NCBI RefSeq assembly: GCF_015160875.1
Contig: NZ_CP063374.1
Location: forward strand, 3,909,501 to 3,973,500
Reading direction: 5' to 3'
Length of the DNA stretch: 64,000 nucleotides
From: Streptomyces chromofuscus
Lineage (GTDB): Bacteria; Actinomycetota; Actinomycetes; Streptomycetales; Streptomycetaceae
Shown: piece after piece, positions 16,612-25,116 of the stretch
How the letters are laid out: each line of letters opens with the position of its first letter
Numbering within the stretch: position 1 is the stretch's first letter
The notes under the pieces: generated by a model
The model's database searches: none
What the model was told of the DNA's origin: nothing
What the model saw: the letters and a program-made list of their open reading frames with translations, nothing else
Program-made: the position numbers and the translations under genes

Positions 16612-16693
16612 GGCTCACCTCCAGGCACGCCGGGCCGACGCGCTCCCACGGCGGGACGGCGGGACGGCGGGACCGGCGGGCCACAGCCGTCCC

Positions 16694-18643
16694 CTACCCG
16701 ACGCGGACGTCCTTCTCCACCGTGACCTGGTCGATGTCCGTCGTCCGGATGGTGATCTTCATGGTCCAGACGCCGGGCAGCGGCAGCCGGAGCTTGTCGG
16801 TGCCCCAGTAACCGCCCCGGTTCTCCAACTCGGCGTCGATCGGGCCGACGTCCTGCGCCCGCAGGGTGAAGGTGAGGCGCAGTTCGGGGACGGTGACGAT
16901 GCCGCCGTCGGGGCCGAAGACGACGGCCTGGACCTGGTTCCGGCCCACCTTTCCCGGCGCGAGGTCGAGCTGGACCTTGCCGTGGCCGTTCGGGGTGCCC
17001 ACGTCGAAGGGCACCAGGCTGCTGGACGCGGTCGGCTCGCCCGGGTCGGCGGCCGTCGCCGCCGCTGCGGACTCGGTGGCGGCGCGGCCGGGGAGGGTGA
17101 TGGTGAGGAGCGTGGCGATCACGAGGACCAGCACGGCGGTCATGAACTCGGCGAGGACGGAACGGCGCAGGGCTCGGCGGTGCCGGTCGTGGTGGTCCCG
17201 ATGCTCATGGTGGTCGCTGGACTCCTGGCCGTCCCGAGGCCCATGCTCGGTGACGGCGGAGTCGCTCACGTCCACTCCCCCGTGCCCGCTCACCGCCCCC
17301 TCGGCCCTCTCGGCCCCCGCGCCGACACCCACTTCCGCCGACCCGCCCACTTCCGCCGGCCCGCCCACCGTCTCCAGCACCCGCGCCGCGGCCTCCGCCC
17401 GCGCCGGTTCCCCCGCCGCCCAGCGGCGCGTCCATCCGCGGGAGAGGCCCGCCGCCGCGAGGAGCAGGGCGACGGCGGCCAGTTTGACCAGCAGGACGCG
17501 GCCGTACGTCGTCCCGGTGAGGGCCTCCCAGGAGCCCAGGCCTCGCCAGGACTGGTAGACGCCGGTGGCGGTGAGGACGACCACCGAGGCGAGAGCCAGC
17601 CGGGAGAAGCGGGTCACGGCGGCGGGCGTGAGGTCGTGCGGGGCCCGGTGGAGGACGGTGAGCAGGGCCGTCAGGCCGCCCAGCCAGACCGCCATGGCCA
17701 GCAGGTGCAGCACGGACGACGCCATCGCCACCGGCACCTGGATGCCGGCGGAGGCGTGTTCGGCGGCGGCCCAGGTGACGGCCAGGGCGACGGACAGCGC
17801 GATGCCGGGTGCGGGACGGGTCGAACGGCGAGCGGGGCGGCGTACCAGGACGAAGGCCGCCGCCAGCAGGGCGAGCCGGGCCAGCAGCGCCAGCCCTGGC
17901 CGGGTGGTGAGCGTGGCGCCCAGGACGGTCGGGTCGAGGGCGTCCGTCAGGCCCGTGCCGCGTTCGTAGGGGCCGCGCAGGAGGAGCAGGGCGGCCGTGG
18001 AGATCACCAGGGTCAGCCAGGCGGCCGGGACGAGTCGGCGCAGGGCGTCGGTGGGGCCGCGCAGGGCGGCGGACATGAAGACGGCGACGCCGATGACCAG
18101 GGCGAGGCCGCCGTACGCGGCGTAGCGGGCGACGTTGTAGAGGGATGCGGTCGCAGGGTCCTCGGCCGGGCCGGTCACCGCGGCGGTCGTCGCGGACGGT
18201 TCGCCCACCGAGAAGACGAACGCCCCCGAGACGGGGTGGCTGTCCGCCGAGACGACCCGCCAGGCCACCGTGTACGTGCCGTCGGCCAGGTCCGCGGGCA
18301 GGCCGACCCGGACGGTGTCGGCGCGGTCGCCCGGGTGTGCGGCCTCGCCGGTGTCGACGGGGCGGTTGTCCGGGTCGATCACCCGTACCGAGTCGTCGAG
18401 CAGGCCGACCGACTCGGTGAAGGTCAGGGTGATGTGGCGAGGGGCGGAGTCGAGGACGGATCCGTCGCGGGGGTCGGTGCGGCCGAGTGCGGCGTGCGCG
18501 GACGCGGGGGCCGCACCGGCGAGGAGGAGCAGGACCAGCACGGCGCCCAGCAGCACCAGCCGCGGAAGTCGCCGGTGCGGTCCGGGTCGTGGGGAGGCGC
18601 CGCCGTCGCCGCCGTGCCGTGCTCCGCCATCGCGCATCCCCAT
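16694..18643 (-). CDS. CopC-CopD fusion, copper-handling membrane protein
   Basis: 649 residues. An N-terminal signal sequence (LVLLGAVLVLLLLAGAAPASAHA) ends at the histidine that would become the CopC copper ligand. The CopC domain follows (HAALGRTDPRDGSVLDSAPRHITLTFTE to SADSHPVSGAFVFSVG, about 48-165) with the conserved DSHPVSGAF. About eight membrane helices of the CopD type cover roughly 190-440, then a Gly/Ala/Glu-rich and His-rich cytoplasmic linker, another helix (about 510-530) and a FixH/YtkA-like beta domain to the C-terminus. Function would be copper uptake or delivery to cuproenzymes. No copper operator was identified. Confidence 0.9.
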   Translation of the reverse strand: MGMRDGGARHGGDGGASPRPGPHRRLPRLVLLGAVLVLLLLAGAAPASAHAALGRTDPRDGSVLDSAPRHITLTFTESVGLLDDSVRVIDPDNRPVDTGEAAHPGDRADTVRVGLPADLADGTYTVAWRVVSADSHPVSGAFVFSVGEPSATTAAVTGPAEDPATASLYNVARYAAYGGLALVIGVAVFMSAALRGPTDALRRLVPAAWLTLVISTAALLLLRGPYERGTGLTDALDPTVLGATLTTRPGLALLARLALLAAAFVLVRRPARRSTRPAPGIALSVALAVTWAAAEHASAGIQVPVAMASSVLHLLAMAVWLGGLTALLTVLHRAPHDLTPAAVTRFSRLALASVVVLTATGVYQSWRGLGSWEALTGTTYGRVLLVKLAAVALLLAAAGLSRGWTRRWAAGEPARAEAAARVLETVGGPAEVGGSAEVGVGAGAERAEGAVSGHGGVDVSDSAVTEHGPRDGQESSDHHEHRDHHDRHRRALRRSVLAEFMTAVLVLVIATLLTITLPGRAATESAAAATAADPGEPTASSSLVPFDVGTPNGHGKVQLDLAPGKVGRNQVQAVVFGPDGGIVTVPELRLTFTLRAQDVGPIDAELENRGGYWGTDKLRLPLPGVWTMKITIRTTDIDQVTVEKDVRVG

Positions 18644-18957
18644 CGCCGCTCCGTCGTCGCATCCGCTTCCGGATTACGTACGGATGCGGGGGCCGATGTG
18701 CTCAGCGCACGCCGGAATGAGCGACGGGCGGTCGGGCACCACCACCGGTCGGGGCCGACTGGACGGCCGAGTGCGGCCGGCCGACGAGGTCACCGCCGGA
18801 GGAACCGGCCCATCGGGCACCACCACCGCCCGGGATCAACGGAACGAGCAACACGGCCGGCCGGCGAGAACCGACAGGAAACCCGGCCCACCACGAGCGC
18901 ACCACGGCGACGGAACCCGCCGAGCCCGCCCGCCGGCCTCCCCACCCCTCCGCAGCC
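18644..18957. other. Intergenic, SDR gene to CopC-CopD gene
   Basis: About 314 bases with no gene. The 16-base word TCGGGCACCACCACCG occurs twice (near 18732 and 18814), the two copies about 82 bases apart. The CopC-CopD promoter must lie close to 18650-18700. Confidence 0.4.
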
Positions 18958-19722
18958 TCACCACGTGGGCCGCGCCGACACCCCGCCGTCCACCACCAGG
19001 TCGTGCCCCGTCACCCAGGACGCCAGTGGTGAGGCCAGGAACACGCACGCGTCCCCGATGTCCTGCGCCCGCCCCAGCCGGCCGAGCGGCACCGCGCGTC
19101 GCCAGCGCTCGACGCCCTCCGGCCAGCCCTCCGCCAGCCCCTCCCGGTCGATCAGCCCGGGCGAGACGGTGTTGACGCGGATCCCGTGGCGCCCGTACTC
19201 CAGCGCCGCCGACCGGGCGTGCATCACGACGGCCGCCTTGGAGGCGCAGTAGTGGGCGTGCGCCGGCGCCGGCGCGCTCGCCTCGATGGAGGCGATGTGC
19301 GTCACCGAGCCCCCTTCGCCCCGCTCCCGCATGACCTCGACGGCCGCCTGGGTGCAGGCGAAGACGCTGGTCAGGTTGGTGTCCACGACCGTCCGCCATT
19401 CGGCCGCCGTCATCCCGGCGAGCTCCCGCACCGGCTGCACGGCGGCGTTGTTGACCAGCGCGGTCAGTCGCCCGTCCGCCCACTCGGCGGCCTCGCGCAC
19501 CACGCGCCGGCACGCGTCCTCGTCGGTCAGGTCCGCCCGCAGTACGACCGCCCGGCCGCCCAGGTCCTCGATCGCGGACGCCACCGCACGCGCCGATTCC
19601 ACCGCCGTACGGCAGTGCACCGCGACCGCCGCGCCCTGCTCCGCGAACCGCAGGGCGATGCCCCGGCCGATTCCGCCGCCCGCGCCCGTGACCAGGGCGG
19701 TCTGGCCCTCCAGCAGCCTCAT
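18958..19722 (-). CDS. SDR-family NAD(P)-dependent oxidoreductase
   Basis: 254 residues from ATG 19722, which overlaps the cupin stop codon (ATGA); a GTG nine bases earlier is possible. The classical short-chain dehydrogenase pattern is complete: TGAGGGIG dinucleotide loop (about 12-19), NNAA (about 90), catalytic Ser in SIEASAP, YCASKAA (Tyr-x-x-x-Lys), and VNTVSPG. The C-terminal VTGHDLVVDGG is family-typical. It is the last gene of an apparent five-gene operon that begins with the acylase at an iron box, so it probably acts on a small molecule in the same pathway; the substrate is unknown. Confidence 0.92.
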   Translation of the reverse strand: MRLLEGQTALVTGAGGGIGRGIALRFAEQGAAVAVHCRTAVESARAVASAIEDLGGRAVVLRADLTDEDACRRVVREAAEWADGRLTALVNNAAVQPVRELAGMTAAEWRTVVDTNLTSVFACTQAAVEVMRERGEGGSVTHIASIEASAPAPAHAHYCASKAAVVMHARSAALEYGRHGIRVNTVSPGLIDREGLAEGWPEGVERWRRAVPLGRLGRAQDIGDACVFLASPLASWVTGHDLVVDGGVSARPTW

Positions 19723-20192
19723 GGCCGGCACAGTTCCACGATCCGCTCGGCCCGGTCCGGATACCGGGCGGTCAACTCGGCGGCGTCGCCGTGCTCGTAC
19801 CCCGCGAAGGTGAAACCGGGCGCCATCGTGCAGCCGAAGAACGTCCAGGAACCGCCCTCGGCGACCCGCCCGCCCATCCAGGTGCCGGCCGCCACGGTGA
19901 ACTGCGGGTACTGGCCGCCGAGCACGTCCGGTCCGAGGACGGCCGTGCGGGAGGTGCCGTCGGGCGCGAGCAGCAGCAGTTCCAGCGGGTCGCCGAGGTA
20001 GAAGTGCCAGACCTCGTCGGTGGGCAGGCGGTGCAGGGCGGAGTAGTCGTCCCGCCGGAGCAGGGCGACGATGGCGGTGCCCTCCGGGCGTCCGTCGGGG
20101 CGGTCCGGTCCGGCCCAGGTCTGCCGGAACAGGCCGCCCTCGCGGGGGATCGGCTCCATGGAGTAGTGCGCGACGAGGTCCTCGGGAGTCAC
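19719..20192 (-). CDS. Cupin_5-family protein (DUF985-like)
   Basis: 157 residues from GTG 20192. The sequence TPEDLVAHYSMEPIPREGGLFRQTW, then AIVALLRRDDYSALHRLPTDEVWHFYLGDPLELLLL and GTWMGGRVAEGGSWTFFGCTMAPGF matches the DUF985 cupin group, single-domain beta barrels. His and Glu in LHRLPTDEVWHFY are the likely metal ligands. Upstream sits a truncated second copy of its first codons. The gene ends in an ATGA overlap with the SDR gene. The reaction is unknown; sugar-epimerase or metal-binding roles have been proposed for the fold. Confidence 0.88.
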   Translation of the reverse strand: MTPEDLVAHYSMEPIPREGGLFRQTWAGPDRPDGRPEGTAIVALLRRDDYSALHRLPTDEVWHFYLGDPLELLLLAPDGTSRTAVLGPDVLGGQYPQFTVAAGTWMGGRVAEGGSWTFFGCTMAPGFTFAGYEHGDAAELTARYPDRAERIVELCRP

Positions 20193-20202
20193 GCGGCGAA
20201 GG

Positions 20203-20313
20203 CTACCGGCGGAACAGGCCGTCCTCGCGGGGAATCGGCTGCATGGCGACACGCGTCGCCCCGCGCGAGCGAAGCCGGGCGCGGGAGAGCGCGACGAGGT
20301 GCTCGGGAGTCAC
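20203..20313 (-). pseudogene. Fossil partial duplicate of the cupin gene
   Basis: Between the acetyltransferase and cupin genes a GTG at 20313 opens a 36-codon frame reading TPEHLVALSRARLRSRGATR then VAMQPIPREDGLFRR and a stop. It mirrors the cupin start TPEDLVAHYSMEPIPREGGLFRQ apart from an insertion of about a dozen residues, which coincides with the palindromic CGCGCGAGCGAAGCCGGGCGCGG word. Its GTG overlaps the acetyltransferase stop as GTGA, showing the original cupin was once coupled to that gene. Confidence 0.75.
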
Positions 20314-20918
20314 GCCGGGAAGGCGACCGCCCGGGGCAGGAAGGCGAGTTGGGCGTGCTTCTCCGGCAGGTGCACGTCCGGCAGGTTGATCTCCGGCAGG
20401 ACGACCTTCGGCCCCGCCACGAATCCCTGCCGCAGGAAACGGTCGATCGCCTTGTCGTTGCGCACGTCCGGGTCGACCACGATCCGCTGCCGGCCGAGCG
20501 TGAGCAGCACGTACGACGTGAGGGCGAGCAGCAGGCCGGCCGTCCAGCCGGCGCGGGCGCCGCCCGGGTGCGCGGGCGCGAGCAGCAGGTGGACACCGAT
20601 GTCGCCGGGCCGCACCTCGTAGCACTCGCTGACGCGGTCCGCCTCCGGCTCGTAGGTCTGGAACAGGGCGGCCGGTTCGCCGTCCTTCACCACCAGGTAC
20701 GCGTGGTGGGTGTCCAGTGTGTCCATGTGGGCGTAGATGCCGGCGACGTCGTCGCGGGTGAGCCCGTTCATGCCCCAGAAGGCGGCCCGCTCCTGGCTCA
20801 CCCAGCCGTGGACCACCTCGGCGTCGCCCTGCGCGTCGAGGGGCAGGACGCGCACGGTGCCCAAGCCGTCGACCACCTGTTCGTGGACGGCGGTGCGGTC
20901 GGCGTAGGGGTCAGTCAT
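20310..20918 (-). CDS. Siderophore-type GNAT acyltransferase (AlcB/IucB-like)
   Basis: 202 residues. VRVLPLDAQGDAEVVHGWVSQERAAFWGM is the characteristic opening of the lysine/polyamine N-hydroxyacyl-transferase branch used in siderophore assembly. The GNAT core follows: AYLVVKDGEPAALFQTYEPEADRVSECYEVRPGDIGVHLLLAPAH, then IVVDPDVRNDKAIDRFLRQGFV. It acylates a hydroxylamine or amine of a siderophore precursor with an acyl-CoA. It overlaps the acylase gene by eight bases (acylase stop within the start region), so both are translated together under the iron box. No NIS synthetase lies in the window, so the product is either modified or completed elsewhere. Confidence 0.88.
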   Translation of the reverse strand: MTDPYADRTAVHEQVVDGLGTVRVLPLDAQGDAEVVHGWVSQERAAFWGMNGLTRDDVAGIYAHMDTLDTHHAYLVVKDGEPAALFQTYEPEADRVSECYEVRPGDIGVHLLLAPAHPGGARAGWTAGLLLALTSYVLLTLGRQRIVVDPDVRNDKAIDRFLRQGFVAGPKVVLPEINLPDVHLPEKHAQLAFLPRAVAFPA

Positions 20919-23025
20919 CGTCGGTCTCCTTCGTCAGGCGGGCCCAGTCGGTGACGACCGGGACGAGGTCTCCCCTGGTCCACAGCGGGAGCTGGTCGCG
21001 GTGGTGCGCCGAGCCGGGCACACCGGACGTGCCGAGCGGCACCACCCACAGGCTGTCCTCGCGGCGGGCCAGGTCCCACACGTAGCGGGCGGCCGGGCCG
21101 CGGGCGGCGAGGTCGGTGAGGCCGGGGACGGCCGAGGTGCACAGCACGCAGTCGTGGTCGCCGGACAGGGCCGGTTCGGGGTGCGCGTCGGTCCCCCCGG
21201 TGGAGTACGGCGTGCCGGGCAGCGCCCGCCACGGGGCGAGGCGGTGGGTGTCGCCCCAGGTGCGGGCGGCCGGTACGGCCACGACCTCCTCCAGGGCCGC
21301 CCGGACGATCGCCGGACGGTCGATGCCGTACAGCTCCCCGGCCTTCAGCAGGTTCTCCAGGGCGAACGCGATCCGCGCGGTGAGGCCCAGCCAGGGCAGC
21401 AGGACCTCGGGGTAGGCGGGCGGCTCGGTGAGCGCGGTGAACGCCGGGTGGGCGGCGAGCCGGCGGACGACGGCGCTGCGGACGGCCGCGTAGGCGGCGG
21501 CCTCCTCGCTGGTCGCGTCCATGCGGTGGTCCCAGCGCAGCAGCCGGTCGCGCAGGCGGGCGGCCTCGGGGTCCAGGCCGTCGAGGGCCGCGAGGAGGGC
21601 GAGGAGGGGAGCGGCGGAGGCGAGGTGGGTGTCCATGTGGATCGCCGGCATGTCGGCCGCCGACCACTGGTCCTTCTCGTTCAGCAGCGCGGTGATGCGG
21701 TCGGCGCGGTGCGGTGGGGCGAACTCGACGCCGAGCGGGGTGGACGGGCCGCGCTGGTTGGCCATCACCGCGATGCCGTCGGTCAGACCCGCTCGCGGCG
21801 TCTCGTGCCAGCCGCGCCACTCGTGGCCGGGCTCCCAGGCGGCCACGAGCCGCACCCGGTTGGCCTCGGCCCGCACCGGCACCCGGCCCGCCACCCGGTG
21901 CAGGGTGCCGCCCTCGGTGTCGGCGGCCTGCACGACGTTGACGGGCTCCACCCAGGCGTCGAAGGCGCGGTCGACGTCGGCGACCGTGCGGGCGCGCAGC
22001 AGCGGGAGCAGGGCGGCGAAACCTACGTCCGCGGTGACGCGGGGCGGGTAACGGAGGCTGAGGGCGAGGGGGGTCTCGGGATCGCCCGGGAAGAGGGTGC
22101 CGTCGTCGAGGCCCTCCGGACCGCCGGCGATCACCGGTCCCCGCTCGGTCTCGATCACCTCGACCGGCACCGGCTCCGCGTCGCGCACCTCGACGAACTC
22201 GGTGTCCCGGTAGGCGCGTTCCCAGCGTCCGTGCGGGCCGAGGGCCTCCACGCCCGCGCCCGTCCGCCGCAGCCGCTCGCGGTAGAGGTCCTGGTAGTCG
22301 GCCATGGCGTTGGTGATGGCCCAGGCGACGGTGCCGGTGTGGCCGAAGTGGGCGATGCCGGGGACGCCGGGGACGGCCAGGCCGACGACGTCGAACTCCG
22401 GGCAGCTCAACCGGACCTGCTGGTACACGCCCGGCTCCTCGATGAACCGGTGCGGGTCACCGGCGATCACCGCCTTCCCGGTGACGGTCCGCTCCCCGGC
22501 GACCAGCCAGCCGTTGCTGCCGGAGGTGCCGGGGCCGTCCGTGGCGAACAGCGCCACCGCCTCCCGCCCCAGCCGCCGAATCACCTGCTCGCGCCAGAGC
22601 TTCGCCGGGAAGCCCGCGAAGAGGATGTGCGTGGACAGCCAGACGGCGAGCGGGGTCCAGGGCTCCCAGCGGCCGGGCGTCAGGCCGGTCTCGGTGAACT
22701 CGGGGGTACGGCGGGCGCCTTCGGCGAGAGCCTCGTTGACTCCCTCGACGTAGGCCCGGACCCAGTCGGCCGTCCCGGGGTCCAGGGCGTCGAAAGAACG
22801 TTTCGCCGTGTCCGCCAGCCGCGCCCGTCTCGCCAGGACGTCCCACGACACGGCGGCCGGTCCGAGGAACGCGGCGGAGGTGCCCCGGGCGCGGTGGCGT
22901 TCGACCTCCAGCTGCCAGGCCCGGTCCAGGGCGGTGACCCGGCCCTGGGCGCGGGCGAGTTCGCGGGCGTCCGTGGCGCGCAGGTGCGGGATGCCCCAGG
23001 CGTCGCGATAGGTCTCGATGGTCAC
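20911..23025 (-). CDS. Penicillin-acylase-family Ntn hydrolase
   Basis: 704 residues, GTG start. The N-terminal part (DAWGIPHLRATDARELARAQGRVTALDRAWQLE) is the family opening. The autocatalytic cleavage site and nucleophile fall at Ser170 in GPGTSGSNGWLVAG, with the SNGW motif. HFGHTGTVAWAITNAMADYQDLY follows as the substrate-pocket strand. No signal peptide is evident, unlike periplasmic penicillin or quorum-signal acylases, so it would act in the cytoplasm. The first gene of the minus-strand operon, starting 31 bases from the iron box; the neighbouring siderophore acyltransferase suggests amide hydrolysis of an acylated siderophore or precursor (compare PvdQ in pyoverdine). Actual substrate unknown. 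Confidence 0.9.
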   Translation of the reverse strand: MTIETYRDAWGIPHLRATDARELARAQGRVTALDRAWQLEVERHRARGTSAAFLGPAAVSWDVLARRARLADTAKRSFDALDPGTADWVRAYVEGVNEALAEGARRTPEFTETGLTPGRWEPWTPLAVWLSTHILFAGFPAKLWREQVIRRLGREAVALFATDGPGTSGSNGWLVAGERTVTGKAVIAGDPHRFIEEPGVYQQVRLSCPEFDVVGLAVPGVPGIAHFGHTGTVAWAITNAMADYQDLYRERLRRTGAGVEALGPHGRWERAYRDTEFVEVRDAEPVPVEVIETERGPVIAGGPEGLDDGTLFPGDPETPLALSLRYPPRVTADVGFAALLPLLRARTVADVDRAFDAWVEPVNVVQAADTEGGTLHRVAGRVPVRAEANRVRLVAAWEPGHEWRGWHETPRAGLTDGIAVMANQRGPSTPLGVEFAPPHRADRITALLNEKDQWSAADMPAIHMDTHLASAAPLLALLAALDGLDPEAARLRDRLLRWDHRMDATSEEAAAYAAVRSAVVRRLAAHPAFTALTEPPAYPEVLLPWLGLTARIAFALENLLKAGELYGIDRPAIVRAALEEVVAVPAARTWGDTHRLAPWRALPGTPYSTGGTDAHPEPALSGDHDCVLCTSAVPGLTDLAARGPAARYVWDLARREDSLWVVPLGTSGVPGSAHHRDQLPLWTRGDLVPVVTDWARLTKETDDD

Positions 23026-23055
23026 CTGGTCATCACCCTGTCATCCCTCTGAGCT

Positions 23056-23074
23056 TTAGGTTAGGCTTCCCTAA
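23056..23074. promoter_or_regulatory. Iron box (DmdR/IdeR-type operator) in a divergent promoter
   Basis: TTAGGTTAGGCTTCCCTAA is a near match to the actinobacterial iron-repressor consensus TTAGGTTAGGCTNNCCTAA, with its dyad TTAGG...CCTAA. It sits between the acylase (31 bases away) and the siderophore-interacting protein gene (43 bases away), so one DmdR/IdeR dimer pair could shut both directions when iron is plentiful. Confidence 0.88.
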
Positions 23075-23116
23075 GTTTGTCGTGGCGGAATGCTACGCGA
23101 AAGGTGAAGGCGCGCC

Positions 23117-23845
23117 ATGGGGCAGGGGCACGGTTGGCAGGGCGCGGTCCTGAAGCTGATGGGCGCGAAGGACTTCGTCCTCACCGTCACCGGGGCCGAG
23201 GACGTCACCCCGGAGTACCGCCGGCTGCACTTCACCGACGGCGGCCTGCTCTCCGCCTACGGGGTGCACCCCACGATGTGGGTCCGGCTGTGGTTCGACA
23301 ACGCGGGCAAGCCGCACCAGCGGGCGTACACGCTGGTCGACCCGGACCGTGAGACCAACACGTTCAGCCTCGAGTTCGCACTCCACGAGGGGTGCGCCAG
23401 TGATTGGGCGCGGGCGGCGAAGGAAGGGGACACGGTCGAGGCGACCGTCCAGGGCACGGGCTTCCAGCATCCCCGGCCCGAGCCCTCGCACGTCTTCGCG
23501 ATCGGCGACCCGGCCTCGCTGCCCGCGCTCAACTCCCTCGTCGACGCCCTCGGATCGGCCCCCGCGACGATCTGGTTCGAGGGCGAACTGGACGGCCTGC
23601 CGTGCCACGCAAACACCGATCGGCACGAGATACGGCAGATGCCCCGCACCGGCACCGGCACCGGCACCGGCCTGGTCGACGACGTACGGGCCACGCTGCC
23701 CGCACTGCTGGCGGCCACGCCGAACCCGTACGTCTGGATCGCCTGCGAGACCGCGACGACCCGCACCCTGGCGTCCTACGTCCGCAAGGAACTGGCCGTG
23801 CCGAAGGAGCGGGTGCACGCGCTGGGGTACTGGCGGGAGACCTGA
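23117..23845 (+). CDS. Siderophore-interacting protein (FAD-binding ferric-siderophore reductase)
   Basis: 242 residues from ATG 23117 with AGGTGAAGG upstream. The FAD-binding barrel begins VTGAEDVTPEYRRLHFTDGGLL, with RAYTLVD (the RxYT FAD motif) at about residues 75-81. The NAD(P)H domain has AIGDPASLPALNSLVDAL and ends WIACETATTRTLASYVRKEL...GYWR. A short GTGTGTG Thr/Gly tract lies near residue 178. It reduces ferric siderophore to release iron. Directly downstream of the iron box. Confidence 0.95.
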   Translation: MGQGHGWQGAVLKLMGAKDFVLTVTGAEDVTPEYRRLHFTDGGLLSAYGVHPTMWVRLWFDNAGKPHQRAYTLVDPDRETNTFSLEFALHEGCASDWARAAKEGDTVEATVQGTGFQHPRPEPSHVFAIGDPASLPALNSLVDALGSAPATIWFEGELDGLPCHANTDRHEIRQMPRTGTGTGTGLVDDVRATLPALLAATPNPYVWIACETATTRTLASYVRKELAVPKERVHALGYWRET

Positions 23846-23896
23846 TCCCTCGCCCGGCGACCGGGTGCACCGGGTGCATCGGGTGTGGAAGGAACG

Positions 23897-23929
23897 CGAA
23901 AGGGCGGTCCCATCGGGACCGCCCTTTCG
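23897..23929. terminator. Bidirectional hairpin between SIP gene and tRNA-Ser(CGA)
   Basis: Fourteen-base stem CGAAAGGGCGGTCC with loop CATCG, perfect, with A-rich and T-rich ends on both strands. It serves the plus-strand SIP gene and the minus-strand tRNA. Confidence 0.9.
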
Positions 23930-23937
23930 GCTGAGAG

Positions 23938-24022
23938 CGGTAGCGGAGGGATTTGAACCCTCGGTGACTTGCGCCACACTCGCTTTCGAGGCGAGCTCCT
24001 TCGGCCGCTCGGACACGCTACC
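23938..24022 (-). tRNA. tRNA-Ser(CGA)
   Basis: Minus strand GGTAGCG acceptor pairs with CGCTACC; anticodon loop CTCGAAA gives CGA; class II variable arm and TTCAAAT T-loop are present; discriminator G. CCA is not encoded. Reads codon UCG. Confidence 0.96.
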
Positions 24023-24091
24023 GAGGGAGACCTTACAGCACGGTGGGGCGTGCTCAGAAATCCGTTTCGAGCGGTCCCCGGCGCCGGGCCG

Positions 24092-24547
24092 TCAGCGGGC
24101 GCGGAAGAAGTCGGTGAGCAGCCCGGCGCACTCCTCGGCGAGCACGCCCTCGATCACCTCGGGCCGGTGGTTGAGACGCCGGTCGCGTATGACGTCCCAG
24201 AGGGAGCCGGCCGCGCCGGCCTTGTCGTCGCGGGCCCCGTAGACGACGCGGTCCACCCGGGACTGCACGAGCGCGCCCGCGCACATCGTGCAGGGCTCCA
24301 GGGTGACGACCAGCGTGCAGCCGGTCAGTCGCCACTCGCCCAGCTCGGCCGCCGCCCGCCGCAGCGCCAGGACCTCGGCGTGCGCGGTCGGGTCGCCGGT
24401 GGCCTCGCGTTCGTTGTGCCCGGCGGCGAGCACGGTCGTGCCGTCGGCGGCGAGGACGACCGCGCCGACGGGGACGTCGCCGCCCCGGACCGCCCGCCGG
24501 GCCTCGTCCAGGGCGAGCCGTATCGCGGCCCGCCAGGGGTCGCGCAC
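24092..24547 (-). CDS. tadA: tRNA-specific adenosine deaminase
   Basis: 151 residues. Converts wobble A34 of tRNA-Arg(ACG) to inosine; that tRNA is itself in this window at 47634. Zinc/catalytic motifs are HAEV (about 55-58; His and proton-shuttling Glu) and PCTMC (about 85-89). GDVPVGAVV and TGCTLVVTLEPCTMCAGALVQSRV are signature. It lies 32 bases downstream of its usual partner gene on the same strand, so the pair is probably an operon. Confidence 0.95.
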   Translation of the reverse strand: MRDPWRAAIRLALDEARRAVRGGDVPVGAVVLAADGTTVLAAGHNEREATGDPTAHAEVLALRRAAAELGEWRLTGCTLVVTLEPCTMCAGALVQSRVDRVVYGARDDKAGAAGSLWDVIRDRRLNHRPEVIEGVLAEECAGLLTDFFRAR

Positions 24548-24579
24548 CGGGTCCCGGGTCGTACTCGGGTCGGACGGGG

Positions 24580-25116
24580 TCAGCGGACGGTCTCCAGCGT
24601 CTCCGAGGCGCCCAGGGCCTCGGCGATCTCGGTGAGCGCGTCCTCCGACAGCGACAGCAACTCCTTCTCGCTGACGCCGAGGTCGTCGAGGATGCCGGTG
24701 TCACCGACCGGGCCGTGCGGCACCGCCTCGGCGGAGCCACCGCCCTCCTCGCCGTCGTCGGCGTCGTCCTCGGGTTCGCCGTCCTCGGTGCCGTCCAGGT
24801 CGAGGGCGTCCAGGTCGGCGGCGTCGTCGCCCGGCTCCCGGCCGAGCAGCTCGTCCGTGAGCAGGATCTCGCCGTAGCTGCTGCGCGCGGCGGCGGCGGC
24901 GTCCGAGACGTAGATCCGGGGGTCGTCCTCGCCGTCCACACGGACGACGCCGAACCACCCGCCCTCCTGCTCGATCAGGACGAGCACCGTGTCCTCGTCG
25001 GGAGAGGCTTCCCGGGCCAGGTCGGCCAGATCCGACAGGGTTTCCACATCGTCGAGCTCTGTGTCGCTCGCTTCCCACCCGTCTTCGGTGCGCGCGAGCA
25101 GTGCGGCGAAGTACAC
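24580..25116 (-). CDS. TadA-associated acidic protein
   Basis: 178 residues from GTG 25116 with GGAG seven bases upstream. The N-terminal domain reads YFAALLARTEDGWEASDTELDDVETLSDLADLAREASPDEDTVLVLIEQEGGWFGVVRVDGEDDPRIYVSD; a highly acidic Asp/Glu/Gly-rich middle follows, and the end is helical (GVSEKELLSLSEDALTEIAEALG). It is the conserved protein that precedes tadA in actinobacteria, of unknown biochemical role. The upstream 303 bases (25117-25419) hold no gene, only its promoter and a G-rich/C-rich palindrome near 25150. Confidence 0.88.
   Translation of the reverse strand: MYFAALLARTEDGWEASDTELDDVETLSDLADLAREASPDEDTVLVLIEQEGGWFGVVRVDGEDDPRIYVSDAAAAARSSYGEILLTDELLGREPGDDAADLDALDLDGTEDGEPEDDADDGEEGGGSAEAVPHGPVGDTGILDDLGVSEKELLSLSEDALTEIAEALGASETLETVR

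Noticed and set aside
16316..19252. Plus-strand 978-codon frame
   Set aside because: Runs antisense through the glycosylase, CopC-CopD and SDR genes; composition is Gly/Arg/Gln noise.
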